Assembly (NCBI GenBank): GCA_019747895.1 | Contig: JAIEQF010000007.1 | Span: 1 to 64,000, forward strand | Direction: 5' to 3' | DNA: 64,000 bases | From: Chthoniobacterales bacterium | GTDB lineage: Bacteria > Verrucomicrobiota > Verrucomicrobiia > Chthoniobacterales > UBA6821 | Part shown: piece by piece, positions 1 through 8,698 of the stretch | Numbering within the stretch: the first letter of the stretch is position 1 | Layout of the letters: each line of letters starts with the position of its first letter | Notes under the pieces: generated by a model | Database searches by the model: none | What the model saw: only the letters and a program-made list of their open reading frames with translations | Told to the model about the DNA's origin: nothing | Program-made: the position numbers and the translations under genes

Positions 1-164
1 GTCACCTCTGAGATTACCAACATCATGTAGCCTTTCTATTTTTTACTCGCTGTTGCACTTCGCCGTTGAAAGGGCCACCCTCTCCATGATCCAATCACAG
101 CATTCTCTCTGTAGAATTTGCCTTAACAGACCTACTCCGCGGCTTAAAAGTGGGATTAAAACGA

Positions 165-1103
165 CTATTTCATGGTCAGCAACGCTGCTCCAAAAACACC
201 AGCACTATCTCCCAATATTGGTTTTAGAAAAGGCGTCTTCAGTTCGTTGTTAAAAATGTAGGGAAGAATTTTTTGACGAGTCTCTTCTATATATAAAAGT
301 TCAATATTATCTAAACCTCCTCCAATGACGATTGCATCAGGATCGAGAATGTTAATGGGCACAGCAATGGCCTCTGCGAATTTTTCCTGAAGTCGTTTGA
401 GTGTTGCCTGCGCAGCACTTTCACCAGTAGTGGCACGATGGACAATTTCAGAGAGCGAAAGCAATTGCCCTGTTTGTTTTTGATAAAAATGTTCGAGTGC
501 TGGTCCTGAAAAAACCTGTTCATTACATCCCTTCTTGCCGCAATAACAGGGCGCTTCTTCTCCACGCAAGGTATTATGACCCCACTCTCCAGCAATGCCA
601 TGTAGTCCTTCCAGTAACTGACCATTGACGACCACTCCACCACCAACACCTGTTCCAAGAATGAGGCCCATCACCACTTTTTTTCCACGGGCAACTCCTA
701 ATGTTGCTTCAGCTAAAGTAAAGCAGTTTGCGTCATTAGCTAATATCGCTTGAACATCTAATGTGGATGATAAATCCTCACGCAAAGCATGGTCGTTAAG
801 GCACTGCGTATTGGAATTTTTTAATTTCCCTGTTGCTGGATCAGTCACTCCAGGTGTCCCAAATCCTATCACAGAAGGACGATGCAAACCGGATATCGTT
901 TCTATTTCCTCAATGAGTTTTTTTATTTGAAGCAAAATATGATCATAACCCAGATCTTGCTCCGTCGGAATCCGTCGTCGATAAAGCGCAAGATCAAGAC
1001 GAGTGGGATCAATGATAGCCGCCTCAATTTTAGTTCCTCCTAAATCGACACCCCACAAAAAATTATTTTCTGGGGAGTGTTGAAATAGAATCTGCGGTTT
1101 CAT
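165..1103 (-). CDS. ROK family sugar kinase (glucokinase-like)
   Basis: Cytoplasmic kinase of the ROK family, expected to phosphorylate a hexose such as glucose or fructose with ATP. The 312 residues carry the phosphate-binding loop DLGGTK (20-25), GFGTPG (80-85), the catalytic-base motif ANDAN (Asp124), and GIAGEWGH (169-176). The ROK zinc signature CYCGKKGCNE is at 186-195, so the family assignment is firm. The exact sugar cannot be read from sequence. It starts 4 bp after the clpP stop and is probably the last gene of a tig-clpP-kinase transcript. No Shine-Dalgarno sequence precedes the ATG. The link between a sugar kinase and a protein-quality operon looks positional rather than functional. 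Confidence 0.93.
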   Translation of the reverse strand: MKPQILFQHSPENNFLWGVDLGGTKIEAAIIDPTRLDLALYRRRIPTEQDLGYDHILLQIKKLIEEIETISGLHRPSVIGFGTPGVTDPATGKLKNSNTQCLNDHALREDLSSTLDVQAILANDANCFTLAEATLGVARGKKVVMGLILGTGVGGGVVVNGQLLEGLHGIAGEWGHNTLRGEEAPCYCGKKGCNEQVFSGPALEHFYQKQTGQLLSLSEIVHRATTGESAAQATLKRLQEKFAEAIAVPINILDPDAIVIGGGLDNIELLYIEETRQKILPYIFNNELKTPFLKPILGDSAGVFGAALLTMK

Positions 1104-1107
1104 GGGG

Positions 1108-1773
1108 CTAGTCGATATCTTTCTTTTGACTCTCCGGAGGATTTTTAAGATCTCGGCGAGATTTGATCACCTCATCGACAAGGCCGTATTTGCAGGCTTC
1201 AGCGGCAGTCATGTAGTAATCACGATCGGAATCGCGCTCTATGTCCTTCACGCTTTTTCCAGTGTGATGTGCAATAATGCCATTAAGACGACGTTTCAAT
1301 TTGTACATGAATTCCACGCTCCTCTCCACATCACTTGCTGTTCCTTGAGCACCACCAGAAACTTGGTGAATCATGATGTCAGAGTTAGGCAGCGCAAATC
1401 GTTTTCCTTTGGTGCCTGCGCAGAGGACCACTGCTCCAAAGCTCGCAGCCATCCCCATGCAATAGGTGGCCACATCGCACGTGATAAACTGCATCGTATC
1501 GTAAATCGCCAATCCTGCTGTCACCGAGCCGCCAGGAGAGTTGATGTAAATGTGGATATCTTTTTTCGGATCTTCCATCTGCAGGAAGAGCAACTGCGCA
1601 ATGACCAAATTGGCCACTTGATCATCAATACCAGTTCCAATAAAAATAATCCGATCCTTGAGCAGCCTTGAATAAATATCGTAACTCCGCTCACCGCGGC
1701 CACTTTGTTCGATGACCATTGGAACAAGCATCGAGTTGTGAGGAGAAGAAGAAGAATTGTTAATATTCATCAT
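1108..1773 (-). CDS. clpP: ATP-dependent Clp protease proteolytic subunit
   Basis: Serine peptidase that forms the tetradecameric Clp chamber and degrades proteins delivered by ClpX or ClpA. The catalytic triad is readable: Ser111 in GMAASFGA, His136 in IMIHQ and Asp185 in the DSDRDYYM stretch. The length of 221 residues is normal, with a short Ser-rich N-terminal extension that fits a processed propeptide. The start could be Met1 or Met2, which are adjacent. It lies 23 bp downstream of tig, the usual tig-clpP order. clpX does not follow; a ROK kinase takes its place, so ClpX must be encoded elsewhere. Confidence 0.97.
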   Translation of the reverse strand: MMNINNSSSSPHNSMLVPMVIEQSGRGERSYDIYSRLLKDRIIFIGTGIDDQVANLVIAQLLFLQMEDPKKDIHIYINSPGGSVTAGLAIYDTMQFITCDVATYCMGMAASFGAVVLCAGTKGKRFALPNSDIMIHQVSGGAQGTASDVERSVEFMYKLKRRLNGIIAHHTGKSVKDIERDSDRDYYMTAAEACKYGLVDEVIKSRRDLKNPPESQKKDID

Positions 1774-1796
1774 TTTTATATTTTAAATTTCTAACC

Positions 1797-3173
1797 TTAG
1801 TGACGGCAATGAGGCCCATGAACATGACCGGAATGATCATCATGATGCTCTGCAGGAGAAGAAACAGGCAACTCTGTAATAGTTGCATGATCAACCAGCC
1901 ATTGAAGTGTTTTGCTAAAAATCATCTCTTCTTGAATGCTACCCAGAGCATGATTCTTCTTCAACTCCTTGAGCAATTTTTCAACAGACATTTTATAGCG
2001 TTGCGAGAGCATCGTTATCTGTTGCTGAAGTTCTTCGGGAGTAATGACAATTTTTTCTTTTTCAGCAATGTCATTCAGGAGAAAATGTAATTTTACTTTT
2101 TCTTCTGCGCTCTGTTTTGCAGAGGTCATCAACTCCTCTTGATGAGACTTGATCATCTCTTCAGGAACGCCACGTTCTTGATTTTCATGAATGATATTTT
2201 TTAAAACGTTAGCTGTTTCTCGTTGTACCATCGCAGCAGGAGGTTCACACGGATTTTGCTGTAATAATTTTTCTACAACTGCAGCCTGTGTTTTTTGACG
2301 GAAATGATAGTCCATCGTTTGCTGCAAGTAGTCCCGAATCTCTTTCTTGAGAGCCTCTAGCGTTAAATCTGGTTTCAACTTGCTAGCAAAAGCATCGTCG
2401 AGCGGCAACAATTGACGCTCTTTGATCTCGTGAAGTTTGACCGCATAAGTCACCGTTGCTTCTCGAAGAACTTCTTCAGGACATGTTTTTGGAAAAGTGA
2501 CTGTTACTTCCTTCGCCTCATCTGGTTTCAAGCCGAGCAAAGCTTCTGCAAATCCTGGAAGAGGAGATTTTTTTTCCATCCGAAACCAGGCATGCTGCCT
2601 TGATGCAAAGCTAGGTGACAAATCGGGATAACGTTCTTCCAAAGAAATTCCGTCTAAAGTTCCTGAATAATCCAGCACAGCAAAATCATCCATTTCTAAT
2701 CCGCGACCTTCAACAGTCACAAAATCAGCTACATCTTCGCGCATCTTTGTTAAATGCCGCTCGACAGCAGCATCATCAGCCATCTGCTTTTCAACGGAAA
2801 CTTCTAGTCCACGATAGTGAGCAAGTTCAATCTCGGGCTTTGTGATCAACGTCGCTGTGACATGAAGAGTGTGATCTTCTTCAAGTCGCACATCTTTGAT
2901 CTGAGGATACTGTGCCAGCTCTATCTTTTTTTCTTGGATCGCCTCACGAACTGCAGTCCCCATCAGCTTTTCAGTCGCTTCTTGCTTAATCTCTTTGCCA
3001 TATTTTTTTTCTACAGCAGAGCGAGGAGCTTTTCCTTTACGAAATCCAGGAATGCGAGCCAATCGACAATATTCTTCAGCAATGCGCTGGAATTCTTTCT
3101 CGAAACGCTCCGCAGGAAGCGTAACATGAAGATCGATCACACAATTTTCTTTTTGTTCAGTAGTAACGTGCAT
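1797..3173 (-). CDS. tig: Trigger factor (ribosome-associated chaperone / PPIase)
   Basis: Chaperone that docks at the ribosome exit tunnel and shields nascent chains. The N-terminal ribosome-binding signature PGFRKGKAPRS is present, followed by a region that fits the FKBP-type PPIase domain and a long helical C-terminal domain. The start at 3173 (MHVTTEQKEN) matches the normal trigger-factor N-terminus; an in-frame ATG four codons upstream, at 3185, is less likely. The last about 20 residues are unusually rich in His and Asp and end in GPHCRH, a possible metal-binding tail. It is the first gene of the tig-clpP-kinase transcript and is divergent from oppA across a repeat-filled spacer. Confidence 0.96.
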   Translation of the reverse strand: MHVTTEQKENCVIDLHVTLPAERFEKEFQRIAEEYCRLARIPGFRKGKAPRSAVEKKYGKEIKQEATEKLMGTAVREAIQEKKIELAQYPQIKDVRLEEDHTLHVTATLITKPEIELAHYRGLEVSVEKQMADDAAVERHLTKMREDVADFVTVEGRGLEMDDFAVLDYSGTLDGISLEERYPDLSPSFASRQHAWFRMEKKSPLPGFAEALLGLKPDEAKEVTVTFPKTCPEEVLREATVTYAVKLHEIKERQLLPLDDAFASKLKPDLTLEALKKEIRDYLQQTMDYHFRQKTQAAVVEKLLQQNPCEPPAAMVQRETANVLKNIIHENQERGVPEEMIKSHQEELMTSAKQSAEEKVKLHFLLNDIAEKEKIVITPEELQQQITMLSQRYKMSVEKLLKELKKNHALGSIQEEMIFSKTLQWLVDHATITELPVSSPAEHHDDHSGHVHGPHCRH

Positions 3174-3230
3174 AATGAGCCCCATAGGAAATCATAATTT
3201 AATAAGAACAACAATCCAATTCATGAAAAA

Positions 3231-3627
3231 GTAACGGGTGGCGGGTAACGAGTAACGAGTATTTTCATATCACTTTAAATTAGCTTTTTGGAAATTCATA
3301 CTTTGACAAATTTGGTCTTTATATACCTTTCACGAATGATTTTTAGGAATTTCTACTTGTTGCAACTCGCTCGCTCCCGCGAGGCTCGCCCCTTCGGGGC
3401 TGCCTTCGGCAGTCGATCCAGCGGCTGCCACGCCGCATGTATTCTTTTTTCTCTAGCTGCGTTGTCCTCGCTGACGTTATGTACGCATAGCGCTGCACTC
3501 GGTCGCCTTGCCAGAGAAAAAACCTCCAGCGCATAAATTTCCTAAAACTCATCCGCAAAAGGTATAGAAAATACATCTCAGAAAATGTTGCCTTAGAACT
3601 CGCCACCCGTTACTCGTTACCCGTTAC
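3231..3627. repeat. Inverted pair of 7-bp tandem arrays filling the tig-oppA spacer
   Basis: The left array (3231-3262) reads as units GTAACGG, GTGGCGG, GTAACGA, GTAACGA. The right array (3598-3627) is the reverse complement of the same unit types in a different order. Just inside them lie further inverted arms: TATACCTTT...TTTTAGGAA at about 3322-3352 and its complement at about 3538-3575. The whole spacer is therefore a large imperfect palindrome with a GC-rich repeat at its centre. Each array lies close to the start of the gene it faces (oppA 15 nt away, tig about 58 nt away). Short open frames inside it are not genes. Confidence 0.85.
3361..3440 (+). repeat. GC-rich dispersed multi-hairpin repeat, copy 1
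   Basis: GC-rich block in otherwise AT-richer spacer. It begins GCAACTCGCTCGCTC and contains nested hairpins: GCCCC-TTC-GGGGC, CTGCC-TTC-GGCAG and GCGGC...GCCGC. Closely similar blocks occur at 5401-5480 (same strand) and 31604-31690 (opposite strand), which defines a dispersed family. Confidence 0.85.
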
Positions 3628-3642
3628 ACATCACTTCGTCCC

Positions 3643-5301
3643 ATGTCTCCCATTCGCTTTTTCCTCTACGGTGTTCCGGCTATCTTGCTGTTGTTGTTGA
3701 CTGTTTCTTTTTGGAGCACGAAGGACCTTGCTTCCAAGAAAAAAAATGAAATGTCCTTAGGGCTCAACGCAGAGCCTGCAACACTCAACCCACTGCAACA
3801 GCCAGACAACGCCTCTGCACAAGTCATGGCTCTCCTTTACAATGGACTGCTCAAACAAAATGAAAATTTAGAACTTGTTGGCGACCTCGCTCAAGAATGG
3901 TCGATCTCTGACATAAAAACGGAGCCGACTATCAAGTTCACGCTGCGAAAAAATGTTCGCTGGCATGATGGAACCCCTTTCACCTCACGAGATGTTCTTT
4001 TTACCTATCATGCCATCATGGATGAACGACTCGTCTCTCCTCTGCGCGGAGACTTCGAGAAGATTGTAACCATAAAAACTCCCGATCCATGGCATGTCAT
4101 CGTTCGTTATCGCGTTCCTTTTTCACCAGCACTCCTGAGTTGGACAACTGCTATTCTTCCTGCTCATCTTCTGGAAGGAACTAACCCTATCAGCTGGGCA
4201 GGCTCTTTTAATCGCCATCCCATTGGCACGGGACCTTTTCGTTTTGAAAGTTGGAAAAGCAATGAATATGTCCGACTCCAACGTAACGAAGATTATTTTT
4301 TAGGAGCACCTTGGCTCGATTCGATGGTCTTTCATATTTTTCCAGATCCGCTCACCATGCGTCTTGCGTTTGAGACTAATCAAATTGATTTTTGGGATGC
4401 CCCTCCCTCTGCGATTAAGAACTTCAGCAATCGTCCTGACTATGAGCTCTTTGATTCTCCTAGCAATCTCTACAACTATGTTGGTTGGAATTTGCGACAC
4501 AAAATGTTCTCAGATCGCTCTGTCCGCCAAGCCTTGGCTCAAGCGGTCAATATTCCTGAAATGATTCGTTACATTCTCTACGGGCATGGAGTTATTTCTA
4601 CTGGCATCTACACTCCTCAGCTTTGGTTTTTCAATCCGAATGTTGTTCCTTTTTCTTACAATCCTGAAGAGGCAAAAAAACTTCTGGATGCAGCTGGCTG
4701 GAAAGTAGGACCAGACGGCATTCGGCAGCGTCATGGCAAGCGTTTTAGTTTTACGATTATCACCAATAATGGAAACGACGTTCGCAAAGACATCGCAACA
4801 TTAGTTCAAGACGATCTCAAAAAAATTGGGATTGAAGTGAAGATTGAAATTTATGAATGGGCCGTCTTTTTGAAAAAAGTGAAAGCGGGTGATTTTGATG
4901 CGACCGCTTTAGGATGGGGATTGCCTAATAACTACGATCAATATCAGGTTTGGCACTCGAGCCAATGTCATCCTGATGAAATGAACTACGTTGGCTATCA
5001 AAATCCTCGCGCTGATGCACTACTACTCCAGCTAGAACAAGAATATGATCACACCAAAATCATTCAACTCGCTGGTGAATTGCAGCAAATTATCTATCGA
5101 GATCAGCCGTACCTCTTTCTCTTTGTGCCTCAATCAACTTCCGTGTTGAGACGAGGAAGTTATCGCATTTGCTATCCAACTCATCACGGCTTTGTCGACA
5201 GCCCTATCTACATGACCAAAGCAGGTTGGAGCTACAATCTCGAGTGGTTTTATCGAACGGAGTATCCGCCGATAGTCATTCAGAAGTCTGATCAAAAGTA
5301 A
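3643..5301 (+). CDS. oppA: Peptide/solute-binding protein of an Opp/Dpp ABC transporter
   Basis: Extracytoplasmic binding protein of the SBP_bac_5 family that would deliver peptides to the OppBC permease. The 552-residue length is typical. The N-terminus has a hydrophobic segment (about 5-24) ending without a lipobox Cys, so the protein looks membrane-anchored or Sec-secreted rather than a lipoprotein. Family hallmarks include AEPATLNPL near residue 44 and the WHDGTPFTSRDV segment near 109. oppB begins about 2.2 kb downstream on the same strand, separated by two minus-strand genes, so the operon has been interrupted. The substrate (peptide, murein peptide or nickel) cannot be fixed. A 7-bp repeat array lies 15 nt before the ATG and there is no Shine-Dalgarno sequence. 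Confidence 0.92.
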   Translation: MSPIRFFLYGVPAILLLLLTVSFWSTKDLASKKKNEMSLGLNAEPATLNPLQQPDNASAQVMALLYNGLLKQNENLELVGDLAQEWSISDIKTEPTIKFTLRKNVRWHDGTPFTSRDVLFTYHAIMDERLVSPLRGDFEKIVTIKTPDPWHVIVRYRVPFSPALLSWTTAILPAHLLEGTNPISWAGSFNRHPIGTGPFRFESWKSNEYVRLQRNEDYFLGAPWLDSMVFHIFPDPLTMRLAFETNQIDFWDAPPSAIKNFSNRPDYELFDSPSNLYNYVGWNLRHKMFSDRSVRQALAQAVNIPEMIRYILYGHGVISTGIYTPQLWFFNPNVVPFSYNPEEAKKLLDAAGWKVGPDGIRQRHGKRFSFTIITNNGNDVRKDIATLVQDDLKKIGIEVKIEIYEWAVFLKKVKAGDFDATALGWGLPNNYDQYQVWHSSQCHPDEMNYVGYQNPRADALLLQLEQEYDHTKIIQLAGELQQIIYRDQPYLFLFVPQSTSVLRRGSYRICYPTHHGFVDSPIYMTKAGWSYNLEWFYRTEYPPIVIQKSDQK

Positions 5302-5400
5302 GTTTCTTAAAACTGCTTTATAGCTGTTGAGTGGTTGAGTCGCTGCTGAAGCAGCTGTTGAGCGCCGCTAGCGCGGCGGTTGAGAAAAAAACCATCCTTT

Positions 5401-5480
5401 GCAACTCGCTCGCTCGCGCGAGACTAGCCCCTTGCGGGCCGCCTTCGGCAGTTGATCCGGCGGCTGCCACGCCGCACGTA
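5401..5480 (+). repeat. GC-rich dispersed multi-hairpin repeat, copy 2
   Basis: Nearly the same sequence as the block at 3361-3440: GCAACTCGCTCGCTC start, CCTTCGGCAG hairpin, GCGGCTGCCACGCCGC hairpin, then TATTxx. It lies between oppA and a convergent minus-strand gene. The spacer before it (5320-5395) holds GGTTGAG/GTTGAG-type short repeats and a GCCGCTAGCGCGGC palindrome. Confidence 0.85.
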
Positions 5481-5497
5481 TTAACCCCTCAACGTAA

Positions 5498-5917
5498 CTA
5501 TTCAGCCTTAGCCGAATAGTTACTTATAAACTCTTCTAAATTCTGAGAGGCTGTCGTAGAGATAGAAGAAGATGCTGTGCTGCTCATCACCAACATCATC
5601 AGGCCAAGGACTCCTACAGCAACAGGATTAGGAGGCGCTCCAACAGCAGTTGTGCTAGCGGTTACAATCGCCTCGGGATGACTCATGAAATATTTTCCAA
5701 GATGTTCTAAGGCTTCTGTTGATGTTTTTCCCAAAAGAGAGGCAAGTAGATCATCTGTAACAGCAGCAGTGGAGTTAAGAACATCTCCTTTTTGAGCGAG
5801 CTCTTTTTTTATCGCAGCTTGGCTCTCTTGTTGAAAATAAAGGGCCGCAGCATTGAGATAAGCTTGCGTTACTTCAGCGGTGGGATTTTTTGGTAGAGAA
5901 GGTAATGTGGTACTCAT
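5498..5917 (-). CDS. Small effector-like protein with C-terminal hydrophobic segment (unknown)
   Basis: I do not recognise the family. The frame is open from 5983, but the ATG at 5917 (MSTTLPSLPKNPTAE) is preferred because it avoids overlap with the upstream gene ending at 5926. This gives 139 residues: a Ser/Thr/Pro-rich N-terminus, a helical middle, and a hydrophobic stretch (VAVGVLGLMMLVM) followed by Ser/Thr-rich sequence. There is no Sec signal. It lies 8 bp downstream of the 467-residue Ala-rich gene and the two are probably cotranscribed. Together they interrupt the opp operon. A secreted or membrane-inserting pair is possible, but that is only inference. Confidence 0.7.
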   Translation of the reverse strand: MSTTLPSLPKNPTAEVTQAYLNAAALYFQQESQAAIKKELAQKGDVLNSTAAVTDDLLASLLGKTSTEALEHLGKYFMSHPEAIVTASTTAVGAPPNPVAVGVLGLMMLVMSSTASSSISTTASQNLEEFISNYSAKAE

Positions 5918-5925
5918 AATGGTAT

Positions 5926-7329
5926 TTAGTTCTGAACTACAGGAGAAGGGCTGCTCTTTGCACATCGATAAGCTGCCGCACAAGCACCTCCAACAAGAAT
6001 GGCAGCAGTAACTCCGGGATGAGCTGCTATGGTTGCAGCAACAACTGTTGTTGCCGTACTCAAACCATGAGCTGCTGTTGCAGCTATGGAGTGATGCAGC
6101 GCAGCTGTTGGAGCTGCCTGCGTTACTGTCCCCGCAGTTGCAGAAGTAGTGGCCGCCGCGGTGGCAGCAGTCGTTGTTGCAACTGCTGCAGTAGAAGCGG
6201 CGGTAGCAGCACCGGTTGTTGTAGTGCTGGCAGTAGTCAATCCTGCTACTGGAGCCAGGGCCTTAAAAGCAGAAAGCATAAGAGTCTGCAGCTCGTATCC
6301 AAGAGCAATAGCAACATCAGGATGTTCCACTAAGTAGACGCCTAAAGCAGCATCTCGAATGTTATGAAAAGCTTGTTGCATCACACCCGGATCAACCATA
6401 TGTTGCCCTACTATGCCTCCAACAATCGTACTTAATAATAAAGCATGTTGAGCAGGAGGAATTGCTGTTAATGCGGCAGCAATCATGGCAGTACTAATAT
6501 TATTGACTTCGTGTTCAAAGGAACTTGATGCCCTAGCTATTCTGGATGTTGCCACATAAAGACGATGAGCAATCGCTCCTGCAATAATAAAAGGAACAAT
6601 GGCAGAGGCAGCGCTGGCAACCGTAACTTGTACTGAAGCAGAAGTAACAGCAGCTGTAGTTCCCATCATGGCAGAAGCAGCTACAAGATGACTTGTTGGA
6701 AGAGCCGCTGTTGCAAGACCTGCTGGAGCTGCGCTCCCCATCATAGGAAGAGTTGTTCCACCACTAGACAAGGAAGCGCTAATGGTTGTGAGAAGATTTG
6801 CCAAAGCAGCATTGGCAGCATGCGTAGGAACATGAGTAGCCAGCACAGCCATTCCTACTCCTGCTGTATCAAGGCCTGCAGCAGCAAACTGCTGTTGTAG
6901 TGATGTTCGATCTTCAGGAGAAAATCCCCCTATTACTTGCTGAACATACTGGTCAAAAGCCTCAGTCACCTTGGCAATATCTTCTTGAGAGGCTCCCTCG
7001 TCTTCGACGTCTTTCCAAGTTGCATCTATTTCACTCGCATTCTTCTCTGCTTCTTTAATAATTTGACAAATGGTGTGCGCATCCCAAGATTTTCCCGAAG
7101 CTTGTAAACTATCAAAAGCTTCATCAACGAGATTTTCTTGTTCTGGATACTTTGCTTTTAAAGCTTGTTTGAATGCTTCTTCGGTCTTGGCTTGATCTTC
7201 ATCTGCACCAGACGAGCTCGCGACAATATGACCACCGGAGACAACAATGTTTTCGGCAGTAGGATTCTGTTTAATGAAATCTTCAAATTGCGTCAGTGAT
7301 GGCGAAGAGGTTGAAGCAACAATGTCCAT
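5926..7329 (-). CDS. Ala/Thr-rich hydrophobic protein, effector-like, with a shared N-terminal domain
   Basis: A 467-residue protein of unknown function without a Sec signal. Residues about 15-110 form a soluble domain whose pattern recurs in the 294-residue protein at 48026-48910: a Phe/Tyr-x-x-Phe start, an IV...GGHI segment, an acidic GADEDQ/GSDEKF, then FKQALxxKY. The remainder is dominated by Ala, Thr and Ser with several hydrophobic stretches (for example PFIIAGAIAHRLYVA near 245 and AAILVGGACAAAYRC near the end), so it may insert in membranes. Low complexity makes composition-based matches unreliable. The domain plan (soluble N-terminus, hydrophobic C-terminal part, no Sec signal) resembles type III effectors or translocators, but no secretion genes are in the window. 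Confidence 0.75.
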   Translation of the reverse strand: MDIVASTSSPSLTQFEDFIKQNPTAENIVVSGGHIVASSSGADEDQAKTEEAFKQALKAKYPEQENLVDEAFDSLQASGKSWDAHTICQIIKEAEKNASEIDATWKDVEDEGASQEDIAKVTEAFDQYVQQVIGGFSPEDRTSLQQQFAAAGLDTAGVGMAVLATHVPTHAANAALANLLTTISASLSSGGTTLPMMGSAAPAGLATAALPTSHLVAASAMMGTTAAVTSASVQVTVASAASAIVPFIIAGAIAHRLYVATSRIARASSSFEHEVNNISTAMIAAALTAIPPAQHALLLSTIVGGIVGQHMVDPGVMQQAFHNIRDAALGVYLVEHPDVAIALGYELQTLMLSAFKALAPVAGLTTASTTTTGAATAASTAAVATTTAATAAATTSATAGTVTQAAPTAALHHSIAATAAHGLSTATTVVAATIAAHPGVTAAILVGGACAAAYRCAKSSPSPVVQN

Positions 7330-7375
7330 GGAGCGTATGTTATGGAAATCGCTTTATCTTACAATGCTTTTTTAG

Positions 7376-7472
7376 CATAGGGGTCGGTTCCGTTATTTCG
7401 CTATTTTTGGGTCAGACCATATAATATAGGAACTGGCACAAAAATATCGAAATAACGGAACCGACCCCTATG
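7376..7472. repeat. Long hairpin with perfect 25-bp arms (REP-like)
   Basis: The left arm 7376-7400 is CATAGGGGTCGGTTCCG plus TTATTTCG; the right arm 7448-7472 is its exact reverse complement. Imperfect pairing continues inward to about 40 bp per arm around an AT-rich loop. The GGGGTCGGTTCC edge resembles REP hairpins mobilised by REP-associated tyrosine transposases, but no such transposase gene is in this window. It lies between the start of the 467-residue gene and oppB. Confidence 0.85.
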
Positions 7473-7524
7473 TCGTTCTCAATTCTTTTTTGGATTGGCG
7501 CAAAAATGAGATGCCTCAAATTTT

Positions 7525-7560
7525 CCTGTAACCTGTAACCTGCAACCTGTAACCTTTAAC
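7525..7560 (+). repeat. 7-bp tandem array before oppB
   Basis: Units CCTGTAA, CCTGTAA, CCTGCAA, CCTGTAA, then CCTTTAA, ending 1 nt before the oppB ATG at 7562. No Shine-Dalgarno sequence lies between array and start codon, so the array forms the whole proximal leader. Confidence 0.88.
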
Positions 7561-7561
7561 G

Positions 7562-8524
7562 ATGCTCTCCTTCATTCTTCGCCGACTTGGACTCAGCATC
7601 ATTCTGCTTTTTTTGATCAGCTTCATTTCGTTTTTCATCATCACACTGACTCCAGGAAGCCCTTATCCGTGGGGTGAGATGAATCCTAAGATCTCTCCAG
7701 AAGTGAAGGCGGCCTTCCGAAAAAAATTCCATCTCGACCTCCCTCTCTATCAGCAGTACGAGATGATGCTTCATGATCTTTTCACTGGAGAGTTACGCAG
7801 CATGAAAGATGATCTTCCGGTCATGAAGAAAATCACCGATCGTCTTCCGGCGACATTAGCCTTAAACATCATGGCGATTCTTTTTTCCCTTTCGTTTGGA
7901 ACGCTGCTCGGCCTCTACGGAGCACTCTATCGTGGTAATTGGAAAGACATGTCGCTTTCCTTTCTCTCTTTTCTTTTTATTGCGTTGCCTGGATTTTGGA
8001 TCTCCTATCTTCTGGTGCTCACTCTTGTAAAATATGTTGGCATCCCAATCTTAGGAACTCAAAGTTACGGGATTGAATTTCCTAATCATCTCACGCTTTG
8101 GCTAGACCGCCTCTGGCACCTGATGTTACCTGCGATTGTCCTCTCGCTTGCTGGCATCGCCACTCAGTCACGCTACTTGCGCTCTAGCATGATCGAAACG
8201 CTTCGAGAAAATTACATCCTAACCGCCCGCGCCAAAGGCCTCTCTCCTACCGTGGTTCTTTATCAGCACGCTCTGAGAAATTCTCTTCGCCCATTAATCA
8301 CTGGCATCGGCATGCTCCTTCCCAGCCTCATCAGCGGCTCTGTGATCATTGAAACTATTTTTGCTTATCCCGGCATGGGACAACTCGGATACCAAGCAGT
8401 GCTCGAGCGGGATTATCCTATTTTGATCACGCTGAATATGATTGTTGCGACGATGGTGCTTTTAGGAAATCTCTTCTCCGATCTACTTTATGCACTGGTT
8501 GATCCGAGGGTGAGATTGGAGTGA
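7562..8524 (+). CDS. oppB: Oligopeptide ABC transporter permease (OppB/DppB type)
   Basis: Inner-membrane permease subunit of 320 residues with about six membrane helices. The N-terminus (MLSFILRRLGLSIILLFLIS) is the typical OppB start. The cytoplasmic EAA loop that contacts the ATPase lies at about 220-250 (TARAKGLSP...HALRNSLRP), followed by the usual P-x-L-x-x-G-S-V-I-x-E-T-I-F-x-x-P-G-x-G sequence. It pairs with oppC, 174 bp downstream. Between the two lies an inverted heptamer-repeat hairpin, which is unusual inside a transporter operon. Confidence 0.95.
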   Translation: MLSFILRRLGLSIILLFLISFISFFIITLTPGSPYPWGEMNPKISPEVKAAFRKKFHLDLPLYQQYEMMLHDLFTGELRSMKDDLPVMKKITDRLPATLALNIMAILFSLSFGTLLGLYGALYRGNWKDMSLSFLSFLFIALPGFWISYLLVLTLVKYVGIPILGTQSYGIEFPNHLTLWLDRLWHLMLPAIVLSLAGIATQSRYLRSSMIETLRENYILTARAKGLSPTVVLYQHALRNSLRPLITGIGMLLPSLISGSVIIETIFAYPGMGQLGYQAVLERDYPILITLNMIVATMVLLGNLFSDLLYALVDPRVRLE

Positions 8525-8529
8525 GAATA

Positions 8530-8657
8530 GACTATAGGCTGTAGGTCAAGGCAGTGCCTTCATCAAAAAAAATCACTCGATAAGTTTAACTGATTTTTTA
8601 GTTTATGTTTTGATCTTAAAATCCTATAGCCTATAGCCTACAGTCTATAGCCTCTCC
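8530..8657. repeat. Inverted 7-bp arrays in the oppB-oppC gap
   Basis: Left arm 8530-8546 (GACTATAGGCTGTAGG); right arm 8623-8657 with units CCTATAG, CCTATAG, CCTACAG, TCTATAG, CCTCTCC. The arms are complementary. The unit differs from the CCTGTAA form before oppB but keeps the 7-bp period. The right arm ends 41 nt before the oppC ATG. Confidence 0.83.
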
Positions 8658-8698
8658 TCGATCGCTTCCATCCCTGTGAATTTCTTCTGTCAGTTTCT

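Noticed and set aside
1102-1671. 189-residue frame antisense to clpP
   Set aside because: Lies entirely opposite a clear clpP with intact catalytic residues.
3288-3606. Two overlapping short frames in the tig-oppA spacer
   Set aside because: Both read through the palindromic repeats and have no start context or homology.
6019-6333. Cys/Ser-rich 104-residue plus-strand frame
   Set aside because: It is the antisense shadow of the Ala/Thr-rich coding region, and its composition follows from GCA/GCT codons read backwards.
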